A stretch of 57,980 nt of DNA from Pseudonocardia kujensis (GCF_021283305.1 NZ_JAJSOK010000048.1:1-57980); one strand, 5' to 3'; positions 1 to 7,443 are shown, numbered from the stretch's first letter. A program made the numbers and translations. The notes: a model not told the origin generated them from the sequence alone.

Positions 1-33
1 GTGCTCGACGACCTGGCCCGGCTGCTCGGCTGA
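1..33 (+). CDS. 3' end of an unidentified gene
   Basis: Only the last ten codons (VLDDLARLLG) and a TGA stop lie in the window, so neither family nor start can be judged. Reading frame and G/C-rich third positions fit coding sequence. It converges on recX; the 116 bases between the two stops are G-rich, with short direct repeats of GGCTCGGT near 120-140 and no convincing terminator hairpin. Confidence 0.4.
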   Translation: MLDDLARLLG

Positions 34-149
34 GGGCGGCCGGGACCGAGCGTGTCGGCGCGGTGCCGTGGTCGGCCCGGCCCCGCCGAGGCGTCGCGGG
101 GTGGGTGCGGTCGGGCGTGGGCTCGGTGGGGGCTCGGTCGGGGTGGGAA

Positions 150-1325
150 TCAGTCGAGGTCGCCGGGGCCCAGCTCGTCCTCGTCCGCGCCGTGCTCGGC
201 GAGCGCGGTGCGGACGACCCGGTAGGCGATCGGCGGCGGGTAGCCCTTGCGAGCGAGCATGCCGAGCAGCCGGCGGCCGGCCTTCTGGCGGTCCTCCGGG
301 CCGGCAACGGTCATCGTGCGGAGGCGACGGTCGACGAGGTCCCGGGCGCGCTGTTCCTCGGCGGCATCGTCGACCTCGGTGAGCGCGGTGTCGGCGATCT
401 CCTTGGCGACACCCTTGCGACGCAGCTCCTGGGCGATCGCCCGCCGGCCCAGGCCTCGCGCGCGGTGCCGCGAGCGGACCCAGGCGTCGGCGAAGGCCTG
501 GTCGTCGATGAGGCCGACCTCGTCGAACCGCTCGAGGACCTTCTCGGCGATCTCGTCCGCGACACCCTTCTGCCGGAGCTTCGTGGCGAGCTCGTGCTTC
601 GAGCGGGCGCGGTCGGTGAGCAGGCGCAGGCAGATCTCCTTGGCCGCCGCCTCCTGCTCCTCCGGGGGCCGCGTGTCCTCGGGGACGGCAGAAACCTCGG
701 AGACCTCGCGATCGGAGCCCCCGGGACCTGTGGAGACCTCGGGGCGCGCGGCGGGCCGCTCCCCGCCGGGACGGCGACCGGTGCCCCGACGCGGCTCGCG
801 GTCGGCCGAACGCGCGGTGGCGCGGACTCGGTCGCGACCGGCACCGTCCGAGCGCCGTGCCCGGCGGATCCGGAGGTCCTCGAGGGAGAGGACCGTGGCC
901 TGTTCCGCCGGCGCGTCGAGATGGCCCAGGTCGGCGGCCTCGTGAGCCGCGGGACCGCCGGGCTCGAGGGCGTCGAGGTCGACGAGCCCTGCCCGCCGCT
1001 CCCGATCGGGGTCGGGTCCGGTGGCGGCCCACGCCTCGGCGGACCGGGCATCGCGGGCGGTCGTCCGGGACAGGTCATCCGGCTCGGCGGCATCCGCCTC
1101 GTCGAACCGGTCGGGCTCGTCCGTCGTGTGTGCCTCGGTGGCGAAGTCCGCGAGCCGGCCCCCGGAGGCCGGGCTCCGGTTCTCCGCCGGATCGAGATCG
1201 TCGAAGGAGACGACCGGCACGGCCTCCCGCGGGGCCGGTTCGAGCTCGTCGGACGACATCCGGCGGCGGGCCGGCCGCGCGGGGCGCGGCGGTGACCCGC
1301 CCCCGTCCTCGCCGGAGGTCGCCAC
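150..1325 (-). CDS. recX: RecX, regulator of RecA, with long N-terminal extension
   Basis: RecX proteins bind RecA filaments and modulate strand exchange. The RecX fold (tandem three-helix repeats) occupies roughly residues 225-391, including LLTDRARSKHELATKLRQKG and YPPPIAYRVVRTAL. The 391-aa protein is about twice the usual size: residues 1-220 are an acidic/arginine-rich, low-complexity extension containing three similar short motifs (VVSFDDLDP at 38, LVDLDALEP at 114, VLSLEDLRI at 145). The GTG start lies 2 bases after the recA stop, so the genes are almost certainly co-transcribed and translationally coupled. A later start would remove the extension, but I see no better ribosome site, and the open frame runs throughout. 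Family assignment is firm; the extension's role is unknown. Confidence 0.93.
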   Translation of the reverse strand: MATSGEDGGGSPPRPARPARRRMSSDELEPAPREAVPVVSFDDLDPAENRSPASGGRLADFATEAHTTDEPDRFDEADAAEPDDLSRTTARDARSAEAWAATGPDPDRERRAGLVDLDALEPGGPAAHEAADLGHLDAPAEQATVLSLEDLRIRRARRSDGAGRDRVRATARSADREPRRGTGRRPGGERPAARPEVSTGPGGSDREVSEVSAVPEDTRPPEEQEAAAKEICLRLLTDRARSKHELATKLRQKGVADEIAEKVLERFDEVGLIDDQAFADAWVRSRHRARGLGRRAIAQELRRKGVAKEIADTALTEVDDAAEEQRARDLVDRRLRTMTVAGPEDRQKAGRRLLGMLARKGYPPPIAYRVVRTALAEHGADEDELGPGDLD

Positions 1326-1327
1326 GA

Positions 1328-2377
1328 TCAGAAGTCGACGGGCGCGGGCAGCGGCTCGACCTGCTCGGCGTCGGCATCGAGCACCGCGCCGATCCCGAGC
1401 TTCTCCTTGATCCGCTTCTCGATCTCCGCGGCGATGTCGGGGTTCTCCTTGAGGAACTTGCGGGCGTTCTCCTTGCCCTGCCCCATCTGGTCGCCCTCGT
1501 ACGTGTACCAGGCGCCGGACTTGCGGATGATCCCCTGCTCGACGCCGACGTCGATCAGCGAGCCCTCGCGGCTGATGCCGACGCCGTACAGCACGTCGAA
1601 CTCCGCCTGCTTGAACGGCGGGGCCACCTTGTTCTTCACGACCTTGACCCGGGTCCGGCTGCCGACCATGTCGGTGCCGTCCTTCAGGGTCTCGATGCGC
1701 CGGATGTCCAGCCGGACGGAGGCGTAGAACTTGAGCGCCTTGCCGCCGGTCGTGGTCTCGGGGGACCCGAACATCACGCCGATCTTCTCGCGCAGCTGGT
1801 TGATGAAGATCGCGGTGGTGCCGGACGTGCTCAGCGCACCGGTGATCTTGCGCAGCGCCTGGCTCATGAGGCGGGCCTGGAGGCCGACGTGGCTGTCGCC
1901 CATCTCGCCCTCGATCTCGGCGCGCGGCACGAGCGCGGCCACCGAGTCGATGACGATGACGTCCAGCGCGCCGGAGCGGATCAGCATGTCCGCGATCTCC
2001 AGCGCCTGCTCGCCGGTGTCCGGCTGCGAGACGAGCAGCTCGTCCGTGTTCACGCCGAGCGCCTTGGCGTACTCCGGGTCGAGCGCGTGCTCCGCGTCGA
2101 TGAACGCGGCGGTGCCGCCCGCGGCCTGCGCGTTGGCCACCGCGTGCAGCGCGACCGTGGTCTTACCGCTGGACTCCGGGCCGTAGATCTCCACGACCCG
2201 GCCGCGCGGGAGGCCGCCGACGCCGAGCGCCACGTCGAGCGCGATCGACCCGGTGGGGATCACACCGATCGGCGGGCGCGTGTCGTCCCCCAGGCGCATC
2301 ACCGAACCCTTGCCGTGGTTCTTCTCGATCTGGGCGAGGGCGAGCTGGAGCGCCTTCTCGCGGTCGGGAGTGCTCAT
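1328..2377 (-). CDS. recA: Recombinase A
   Basis: RecA is the ATP-dependent strand-exchange protein that also triggers LexA self-cleavage. The 349-aa product has the normal bacterial length. Walker A is GPESSGKT (residues 66-73); the L2-loop and polymerisation regions (FINQLREKIGVMFGSPETTT) are intact. No intein interrupts the gene, unlike M. tuberculosis recA. I chose the ATG at 2375-2377 because GAGG lies 7 nt upstream and the protein begins at the usual MSTPDREKAL; an upstream in-frame ATG at 2548 would add 57 non-conserved residues and would place the start inside the LexA box. Expression appears to use two promoters, a LexA-box promoter near 2541-2556 and a PafBC-like one at 2460-2482, and the transcript runs into recX. 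Confidence 0.98.
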   Translation of the reverse strand: MSTPDREKALQLALAQIEKNHGKGSVMRLGDDTRPPIGVIPTGSIALDVALGVGGLPRGRVVEIYGPESSGKTTVALHAVANAQAAGGTAAFIDAEHALDPEYAKALGVNTDELLVSQPDTGEQALEIADMLIRSGALDVIVIDSVAALVPRAEIEGEMGDSHVGLQARLMSQALRKITGALSTSGTTAIFINQLREKIGVMFGSPETTTGGKALKFYASVRLDIRRIETLKDGTDMVGSRTRVKVVKNKVAPPFKQAEFDVLYGVGISREGSLIDVGVEQGIIRKSGAWYTYEGDQMGQGKENARKFLKENPDIAAEIEKRIKEKLGIGAVLDADAEQVEPLPAPVDF

Positions 2378-2406
2378 CTGACTACCTCGCTCGGTGCGGG
2401 ACGGGC

Positions 2407-2433
2407 CTGTGTTCGCTGTGTTCGCTGTGTTCG
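2407..2433 (-). repeat. Three 9-bp direct repeats in the recA leader
   Basis: CTGTGTTCG (top strand) is repeated three times without spacing at 2407-2415, 2416-2424 and 2425-2433. The block lies in the predicted untranslated leader of recA, between the proximal promoter and the ribosome site. GTTCG is also the half-site of the LexA box. Function unknown. Confidence 0.75.
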
Positions 2434-2459
2434 ACGACTTCCGGGGAGCCACGGGGAGA

Positions 2460-2482
2460 ACCGTATTGGGTCCCCCCGACAG
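2460..2482 (-). promoter_or_regulatory. Proximal recA promoter, LexA-independent (PafBC-like)
   Basis: On the minus strand CTGTCGGGG (2482-2474) is followed by 8 nt and TACGGT (2465-2460). This matches the geometry I recall for the mycobacterial RecA-NDp/PafBC promoter (TTGTCRGTG, 8 nt, TAnnnT). The predicted transcript has a leader of roughly 75 nt. PafBC dependence is inferred from motif similarity only. Confidence 0.65.
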
Positions 2483-2540
2483 TTCCGGTACTCGCGCCCC
2501 CGCTGTGGACAACCGGGGCCGGGTGTGGACGCCACGGTAT

Positions 2541-2556
2541 ACGAACACGTGTTCGA
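2541..2556. promoter_or_regulatory. LexA (SOS) box of recA
   Basis: The sequence ACGAACACGTGTTCGA contains a perfect CGAAC/GTTCG inverted repeat and matches the actinobacterial/Bacillus-type SOS box (TCGAAC-N4-GTTCGA) at all but the first base. On the minus strand TATACC/TACCGT follows directly and could be the -10 of the LexA-controlled distal recA promoter. Confidence 0.88.
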
Positions 2557-2626
2557 GGCCGAGCCCGACACGCCGATCGGCTACCCTGCCGCGCCGAGCG
2601 GCGGCCCGGGCCCCGGGCGGCTGCCG

Positions 2627-2836
2627 TCAGTCGTCCCGCCCCAGCCTGCGGTCCTCCGGCACGTCGTAGGCCTCGCAGATCACCTGCCACACCCGCTTCG
2701 GGTCGATCCCCGCCTCGATGGCCTGCTCGGCGCTGCGCCCGCCGAGCTCGGCGAACACGTGGTCGCGCGCCAGCGAGCCCGCCCGCATCTCGCCGAACTC
2801 GTCCTGCATCAGGGTCCGGAACTGGCTCAGTCGCAC
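2627..2836 (-). CDS. DUF3046 protein
   Basis: This 69-aa protein (MRLSQFRTLMQDEFGEMR... ending DVPEDRRLGRDD) matches the DUF3046 family, which is typically encoded just upstream of recA in actinobacteria (Rv2738c is the M. tuberculosis example). It is soluble and charged, with an FGEMRAGSLARDHVFAELGG core; no catalytic motif is visible and function is unknown. The GTG at 2836 is supported by a -10-like TACCCT (2849-2844) 7 nt upstream, so the mRNA is probably leaderless. It points the same way as recA, but the 249 bases between them carry the recA promoters. Confidence 0.88.
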   Translation of the reverse strand: MRLSQFRTLMQDEFGEMRAGSLARDHVFAELGGRSAEQAIEAGIDPKRVWQVICEAYDVPEDRRLGRDD

Positions 2837-2873
2837 CTGGCCGAGGGTAGTCAGGCCCCGCCGCGGCGGCTCA

Positions 2874-2963
2874 TCACGCGCCCGCGCGGCGGAGCCTCAC
2901 GCGCCCGCGCGGCGGAGCCTCACGCGCCCGCGCGGCGGGGCCTCACGCGCCCGCGCGGCGGCG
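2874..2963. repeat. 23-bp tandem repeat, four copies
   Basis: The unit TCACGCGCCCGCGCGGCGGAGCC begins at 2874, 2897, 2920 and 2943; the third differs by one base and the fourth decays after about 20 bases. The last copy supplies the stop codon and C-terminal codons (RRRAGA) of the ABC permease, so array expansion would leave the protein nearly unchanged. GC-rich and partly self-complementary (GCGCCCGCGC). Confidence 0.85.
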
Positions 2964-3773
2964 GAACAACGCCCCGCACGCCAACACCCCGAGCAGACCC
3001 AGCCCGCCCCACCACGCCACCGCCAGCAGCGGAGACGCACCGACCGGCGTGCCCAGCAGCAGCCCCCGGACCGCGTCGATCAGCGGCGTGACGGGCTGGT
3101 GACCGGCGAATCCGCGCAGCGCCGCGGGCATGGTCTCCGGGGGCACGAACCCGCTCGAGACGTACGGCAGGAACAACAGCACGAAGGACAGCGCGCCCGC
3201 CGCCTCGGGGCTCGCGACCAGCAGCCCGAACGCCGCCGACAGCGCCGACACGCCCGCCATCAGCAGCGCCAGCAGCGCAGCCACGACCAGCCAGTCCGGC
3301 GGCGACGCGACCGGGCGGAAGCCCATCAGCAGCGCCACGCCCACGACCACCGCGGTGGACACGAGGTTGCGTGCCACGCTCGCGAGCACGTGCCCCACCA
3401 GCACCGCCGACCCGAGGACCGGAAGGGAGCGGACCCGGTCGACCATGCCCGTCGTCATGTCCCGGTTCACCCCGACCGCCGTCTGCGCCGCGCCGTGCGC
3501 CGCGCAGAGCACGATCACCCCCGGCACGACGTACGTGAGGTAGTCGGCGCCGTCCGCGCCGGTCGTCATCGCGCCGCCGAACACGTACACGAACACCAGC
3601 AGGATCAGCACCGGCAGCACCACTGCGACGATCATCGCGTCGATGCTGCGGGCCGAGTGCCGCAGCGAGCGGCCGAGGAAGGTCCCGACGTCGACGAGCG
3701 GACCGGGGGCCGCCGAGTACGACGTGGAGGGCAGCCCGGACGGCCTGGAGGACGGCGCGGTGTCCGAGGTCAT
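2943..3773 (-). CDS. ABC-2 type exporter permease (DrrB-like)
   Basis: Membrane subunit of a drug-exporter type ABC transporter, 276 aa. Hydrophobic segments include MIVAVVLPVLILLVFVYVF near residue 48, then YVVPGVIVLCAAHG, a long central block and a C-terminal WWGGLGLLGVLACGALF: about six in all, as expected for ABC2_membrane proteins of the DrrB group. The start ATG overlaps the stop of the ATPase gene by 4 bases (ATGA), indicating translational coupling. The final codons lie in the 23-bp tandem repeat. Substrate cannot be read from sequence; a lipophilic drug or lipid is typical of the family. Confidence 0.92.
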   Translation of the reverse strand: MTSDTAPSSRPSGLPSTSYSAAPGPLVDVGTFLGRSLRHSARSIDAMIVAVVLPVLILLVFVYVFGGAMTTGADGADYLTYVVPGVIVLCAAHGAAQTAVGVNRDMTTGMVDRVRSLPVLGSAVLVGHVLASVARNLVSTAVVVGVALLMGFRPVASPPDWLVVAALLALLMAGVSALSAAFGLLVASPEAAGALSFVLLFLPYVSSGFVPPETMPAALRGFAGHQPVTPLIDAVRGLLLGTPVGASPLLAVAWWGGLGLLGVLACGALFRRRAGA

Positions 3774-4714
3774 GCCGGCACCGTCCCCGGCGCGGCCTCG
3801 GTGAGGGAGAGGAAGACGTCGTCGAGCGTGGGCCGGTGCACGGCCACCCGCACCACCGGGACGCCGGCCATCGCCTCCAGCAGCTCCCGCACCCCGGTGG
3901 CCGTGCCGTCCGTCGGGACGTGCACCGACGGCGTCTCGGCGTCCGCGCGGGCGGCGTACCCCCGCTGCCCGGCGACGGTCAGCGCCGCCTCCACCGACGC
4001 GGCGTCGGGCAGCACCAGCTGTACGGTCTCGCCGCCGATCAGCGACTTCAGCTCGTCGGCGGTGCCCTCGGCGGCGATCCGGCCGCCGGCGAGCACCGCG
4101 ACCCGGTCGGCCAACCGGTCCGCCTCCTCGAGGTACTGCGTGGTGAGCAGCACCGTCACACCGGACGCGGCCAGCTCGGCGACCGAGTCCCGGACGTCGC
4201 GGCGGCTGCGCGGGTCCAGCCCGGTGGTCGGCTCGTCGAGGAAGAGCACCTCCGGCTCGTCGACCAGGCCGAGCGCGATGTCGAGCCGCCGGGCCATCCC
4301 GCCGGAGTAGGTCGACACCCGCCGGTCGGCCGCCGCGACCAGGTCGAAGCGTTCCAGCAGGGCGGTCGCCCGCTCGCGCGCGGCCGCCTTCGTCAGGTGC
4401 CGCAGCCGGCCCGTCATGACCAGGTTCTCCCGTCCGGTGAGCACCTCGTCGACCGTCGCGTGCTGACCGGTGAGGCTGATCGCCCGGCGAACCGCCGCCG
4501 GATCGGCCCGCACGTCCCACCCGGCCACGTGCACGCGCCCGGCGTCGGGCCGCAGCAGCGTGGCGAGGATCTTCACGGTCGTGGTCTTGCCCGCCCCGTT
4601 CGGCCCGAGCAGCGCCGCGACGCTCCCCCGCGCGACGCGCAGGTCGATCCCGTCCAGGACGCGTTTCCCCCCGAAGGACTTCCGGAGGCCCTCGACCTCC
4701 ACCGTGTATGCCAT
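3770..4714 (-). CDS. ABC transporter ATPase (DrrA-like)
   Basis: Cytoplasmic ATPase of the exporter formed with the downstream permease, 314 aa. Walker A GPNGAGKTT is near residue 38, the signature YSGGMARRLDIAL near 145, and Walker B LFLDEPTTGLDPRSRRD follows. The last ~90 residues are the extra C-terminal region typical of DrrA proteins (VRVAVHRPTLDDVFLSLT). I start at the ATG of MAYTVEVEGLRKSF rather than an ATG 8 codons upstream: the minus-strand -10 TATACT (4726-4721) ends 6 nt before it, so the mRNA is probably leaderless. A TetR gene is divergently transcribed from 4757, and a palindrome covers this start codon. Confidence 0.94.
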   Translation of the reverse strand: MAYTVEVEGLRKSFGGKRVLDGIDLRVARGSVAALLGPNGAGKTTTVKILATLLRPDAGRVHVAGWDVRADPAAVRRAISLTGQHATVDEVLTGRENLVMTGRLRHLTKAAARERATALLERFDLVAAADRRVSTYSGGMARRLDIALGLVDEPEVLFLDEPTTGLDPRSRRDVRDSVAELAASGVTVLLTTQYLEEADRLADRVAVLAGGRIAAEGTADELKSLIGGETVQLVLPDAASVEAALTVAGQRGYAARADAETPSVHVPTDGTATGVRELLEAMAGVPVVRVAVHRPTLDDVFLSLTEAAPGTVPA

Positions 4715-4756
4715 ACACTCAGTATATGTCGTAAACATCGCTTAGGATCAAGCCCG
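4704..4756. promoter_or_regulatory. Divergent promoter and operator, ABC exporter / TetR
   Basis: A perfect 15-base palindrome GTGTATG-C-CATACAC (4704-4718) spans the ATPase start codon; ATAC-N5-GTAT (4713-4725) overlaps it and the minus-strand -10 TATACT (4726-4721). On the plus strand TAGGAT (4743-4748) ends 8 nt before the TetR ATG. The layout fits a TetR repressor controlling itself and the exporter; binding is inferred. Confidence 0.65.
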
Positions 4757-5488
4757 ATGGACGCGTCGTCGCCGCTGGAGGCGGTCTGGAAGGCGGGGCC
4801 CGGCACCACGGGCCGGGAAGGGCTCTCGCGCGCCCGGATCGTGGCCGCGGCGATCGACCTCGCCGACGCCGAGGGCCTCGATGCGGTGTCGATGAGCCGC
4901 GTCGCGAAGACCCTCGGCTTCACGCCGATGTCGCTCTACCGGCACGTGGGCAGCAAGGAGGAGCTGGTCCTGCACATGCAGGACGTCGCCGTGGGTCCGC
5001 CGCCCGCCGAACTCGACCCCGCTCCCGAGGCCGGCTGGCGGGAGTGCGTGGAGCGCTGGGCCTGGGCGACCGTGGGCCGCCTGCGCGCCCACCCGTGGAT
5101 CCTGCAGACCCTGCCGGTGCTGGGCCCGCCCGCCACGCCGAACCAGTTGACCTGGCTGGAGTACGGACTGCGCGCGCTGCGCCCGACGGCGCTCTCGGAG
5201 CCGGAGAAGCTGTACGTCATCCTGCTGCTCAACGCGCACGCCTTCGGCGACCTGACCTTCCACGAGGCCGAGGCGGCGGACACCGCGGAGTCGGCCTACG
5301 AGAACCTCTTCACCCGCTATCTGGACCCCGGGCGCTTCCCGGCCCTGCTCGAGGCGTTCGCGAGCGGCGCGTTCGCGGCGGGCCCGGACCCGGCCGAGGA
5401 CCGGGACGCGCAGTTCCGGTTCGGGCTGGACCGCATCCTCGACGGCGTCGCGCGGCTGGTCGGGGCCAGGGCAGGATCGACGTCGTGA
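4757..5488 (+). CDS. TetR-family regulator, TetR_C type
   Basis: 243-aa repressor. The N-terminal HTH is at residues ~25-70 (RARIVAAAIDLADAEGLDAVSMSRVAKTLG, then SLYRHVGSKEELV). The ligand domain resembles the TetR/DrrR-like C-terminal class seen beside drug exporters. The start at 4757 follows -10 TAGGAT by 8 nt with no Shine-Dalgarno sequence. Divergent from the ABC exporter and therefore probably its repressor. The stop TGA overlaps the GTG start of the CoA-transferase gene (GTGA), suggesting the two are co-translated. Confidence 0.93.
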   Translation: MDASSPLEAVWKAGPGTTGREGLSRARIVAAAIDLADAEGLDAVSMSRVAKTLGFTPMSLYRHVGSKEELVLHMQDVAVGPPPAELDPAPEAGWRECVERWAWATVGRLRAHPWILQTLPVLGPPATPNQLTWLEYGLRALRPTALSEPEKLYVILLLNAHAFGDLTFHEAEAADTAESAYENLFTRYLDPGRFPALLEAFASGAFAAGPDPAEDRDAQFRFGLDRILDGVARLVGARAGSTS

Positions 5489-6783
5489 TCGAGCAGGTCT
5501 GGGCCGCGCTCGGCGGCGACCCGAAGGAGCTTCCCCGGCTGACGACGACCGGGCCGGAGCGCACGCTGAGCAGCCGCTTCCCGGTCACGGAGTTCGGCAC
5601 CGCGACGATCGGCGCCGCGCTGCTCGCGGCGACGGCGGACGACACCGTGGGGGCGGGCCGGTCCGTCGGGATCGACACGCGGCAGGCCGCGGTCGCCCTG
5701 CGCAGCGAGCGGTACCTGCGGCGGGACGGCGCGGGCCCCGGCAACCCGTTCGACCCCCTGTCGGCCTTCCACCCGACGGCGGACGGCTGGCTGCGGCTGC
5801 ACGCCAACTACCCCTGGCACGCCGCTGCCGCGCGGCAGGTCCTGGACCTGGGTCCCGGGGCCGGTCTCGACGAGGTGCGGGCCGCGATCGCCGGACGGGG
5901 CAAGGTCGAGTTGGAGACCGCACTGCACGAGGCGGGCGGGGTCGCCGCAGCCACCCGCACCGAGGACGAGTGGGCGGCCACCGAGGCCGGGCGGGCCGCC
6001 CGGGCACTGCCCCTGGTCGAACGGCGGGTCCTGGGCGAGGCGCCGCCGCGGCCCGCCCGCCGTGCCCGGGTCCTCGACCTGACGCGCGTGATCGCGGGCC
6101 CGGTCGCCACCCGCTTCCTCGCGGCGCACGGCGCGGACGTGCTGCGCCTCGACCCGCCGCACCGCCCGGAGATCGCCGCGCAGGCCTGGGACACGCTGCC
6201 GGGCAAGCGGTCGGCGATCGCCGCGCTGCCGGCGGAGGACCTCCTGGCGGGCGCCGACGTCGTCGTGACCGGATACCGGCCGGGGTCCCTGGACCGCTTC
6301 GGCCTGGCCCCCGAGGAGCTGGCGGCGCGGCATCCCGGGCTCGTGGTCGTCACGCTGTCGGCGTGGGGGCACACCGGCCCGTGGGCCGGGCGGCGTGGGT
6401 TCGACAGCCTCGTCCAGTCCGCGTGCGGCATCGGCTGCACCGAGGGCGGTCCCGACGCCCCGGGAGCGCTGCCCGCCCAGATCCTGGACCACGCGACGGG
6501 CTATCTGGGCGCGGCCGGGGCCCTGCTCGCGCTGACCGCCCAGCGACGCGACGGCGGCACCCACCACGTCCGGCTCGCCCTGGCCGGCACGGCCTCGTTC
6601 CTGCAGGCGCTGCCCCGCAGCGAACCGGCCCCGGGGAACGTGGAGGAGGTCGACGCGGCCCCCTACCTCGAGGAGCTCGGCCCGTTCACGCTCGCCTCGC
6701 CGCCGGGCACCGTCGACGGCGCACTCCGGCACTGGCCCTCCCCGGCGGACTACGGCGGCGCGCGGCCGACGTGGCTACCCTGA
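5485..6783 (+). CDS. CoA-transferase family III (CaiB/BaiF) protein
   Basis: Class III CoA-transferases move CoA between carboxylic acids via an aspartyl anhydride. The 432-aa product has the core fold from about residue 195 (RARVLDLTRVIAGPVATRFLAAHGADVLRLD) and the familiar LSAWGHTGPWAGRRGFDSLVQSACG. The likely catalytic Asp is D335 in AQILDHATGY, placed like the Asp of formyl-CoA transferase and AMACR. Residues 1-190 resemble a second, degenerate part of the family and include a WLRLHANYPWH stretch. GTG start overlaps the TetR stop by 4 bases. Substrate unknown. Confidence 0.88.
   Translation: MIEQVWAALGGDPKELPRLTTTGPERTLSSRFPVTEFGTATIGAALLAATADDTVGAGRSVGIDTRQAAVALRSERYLRRDGAGPGNPFDPLSAFHPTADGWLRLHANYPWHAAAARQVLDLGPGAGLDEVRAAIAGRGKVELETALHEAGGVAAATRTEDEWAATEAGRAARALPLVERRVLGEAPPRPARRARVLDLTRVIAGPVATRFLAAHGADVLRLDPPHRPEIAAQAWDTLPGKRSAIAALPAEDLLAGADVVVTGYRPGSLDRFGLAPEELAARHPGLVVVTLSAWGHTGPWAGRRGFDSLVQSACGIGCTEGGPDAPGALPAQILDHATGYLGAAGALLALTAQRRDGGTHHVRLALAGTASFLQALPRSEPAPGNVEEVDAAPYLEELGPFTLASPPGTVDGALRHWPSPADYGGARPTWLP
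6776..6781 (+). promoter_or_regulatory. -10 element for the 37-aa gene
   Basis: TACCCT sits at the very end of the CoA-transferase gene, 7 nt before the ATG at 6789. The same hexamer at the same distance precedes several other genes here (DUF3046, rimO, araC, the LuxR-type gene). Confidence 0.5.
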
Positions 6784-6788
6784 CCGGT

Positions 6789-6902
6789 ATGTCCGATCCC
6801 ACCGGCCTGTCCTCACCGCTGGGCCAGGCCGTGATCGTGCTGATGCTGCTGGCCTCGCTCACCCTGCTGATCCGCTGGTGGGTACAGAACCGCAAGCGCT
6901 GA
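6789..6902 (+). CDS. 37-aa single-span membrane protein
   Basis: The small frame has a polar N-terminus (MSDPTGLSSPLG), one strongly hydrophobic helix (QAVIVLMLLASLTLLIRWW) and a basic tail (VQNRKR), giving a plausible N-out/C-in topology. Third positions are almost all G or C, as in real genes of this genome. A TACCCT -10 ends 7 nt before the ATG, and the start lies 5 bases after the CoA-transferase stop. Its last 90 bases are antisense to the 3' end of the TetR gene at 6813-7403. No family recognised; could be an orphan small protein. Not a leader peptide by composition. Confidence 0.6.
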   Translation: MSDPTGLSSPLGQAVIVLMLLASLTLLIRWWVQNRKR

Positions 6903-7403
6903 CGCCTTGGCCCGGGCGGGCGCGTCCGGGTCGCCGCCGGCCGTGGCGAGCACCGTCGCCCCCTCGTAGAGCAGGTGCAGCGCGACCCCGGCGCTCTCCG
7001 GGTGCCCCTCCTCGCGCGCCCGGTCGACCAGGTACGCCCGCATCCACTCCTTCTCCGCCCGGATCACCGGTTCGGCCGGGTGCCCGGTGCCGCCGATCTC
7101 CGCGTAGGCGTTGACGAAGGCACAACCCCGGTCCTGCTCGCGCAGCCACAGGGCCAGCACGTCGAACAGGTCCTCGACCGGCCGGCCGCGCAGGTGCTCG
7201 TGGAGGAACTCCCGCCAGATCCCGGTGCGCCGTTCCAGGTACAGCGCGACCAGGGCGTCCTTCGAGCCGAAGCGGTCGTAGAGCGTCTTCTTCGTGGTGC
7301 CGGCGGTCTCGGCGATCAGGTCCACGCCGACCGCCCGGATCCCGTGGCGGTAGAACAGCGCGCTCGCCGCCGCGATCAGCTTCTCGCCCGCAGGGGTGCT
7401 CAT
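6813..7403 (-). CDS. TetR-family regulator
   Basis: 196-aa TetR/AcrR protein: HTH at residues ~8-55 (KLIAAASALFYRHGIRAVGVDLIAETAGTTKKTLYDRFGSK), then a helical ligand domain with an ALWLREQDRGCAFVNAYAEIGG stretch common in this group. The C-terminal ~25 residues (from YPPADQQGERG onward) read antisense through the 37-aa membrane protein gene and look non-conserved, so a stop may have been lost. The minus-strand -10 TATACT (7417-7412) ends 8 nt before the ATG, indicating a leaderless mRNA. Divergent from an EamA exporter, its likely target. Confidence 0.93.
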   Translation of the reverse strand: MSTPAGEKLIAAASALFYRHGIRAVGVDLIAETAGTTKKTLYDRFGSKDALVALYLERRTGIWREFLHEHLRGRPVEDLFDVLALWLREQDRGCAFVNAYAEIGGTGHPAEPVIRAEKEWMRAYLVDRAREEGHPESAGVALHLLYEGATVLATAGGDPDAPARAKASALAVLYPPADQQGERGQQHQHDHGLAQR

Positions 7404-7443
7404 ACACTGCGAGTATACCGACCGGTGTGGTTACTTCGGAACC
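7404..7443. promoter_or_regulatory. Divergent TetR / EamA promoter
   Basis: The 40-base gap holds the TetR -10 (TATACT, minus, 7417-7412) overlapping ATAC-N7-GTAT, and an imperfect palindrome around ACCGGT (about 7418-7430). Either could be the TetR operator; I cannot tell which. Confidence 0.4.

Noticed and set aside
1328..2377. Intein in RecA
   Set aside because: The protein has the normal 349-residue length and contiguous motifs; no intein blocks.
857..3091. A 744-codon plus-strand frame over recX and recA
   Set aside because: Crosses recA, recX, the SOS region and DUF3046 in antisense and has low-complexity composition; not a gene.
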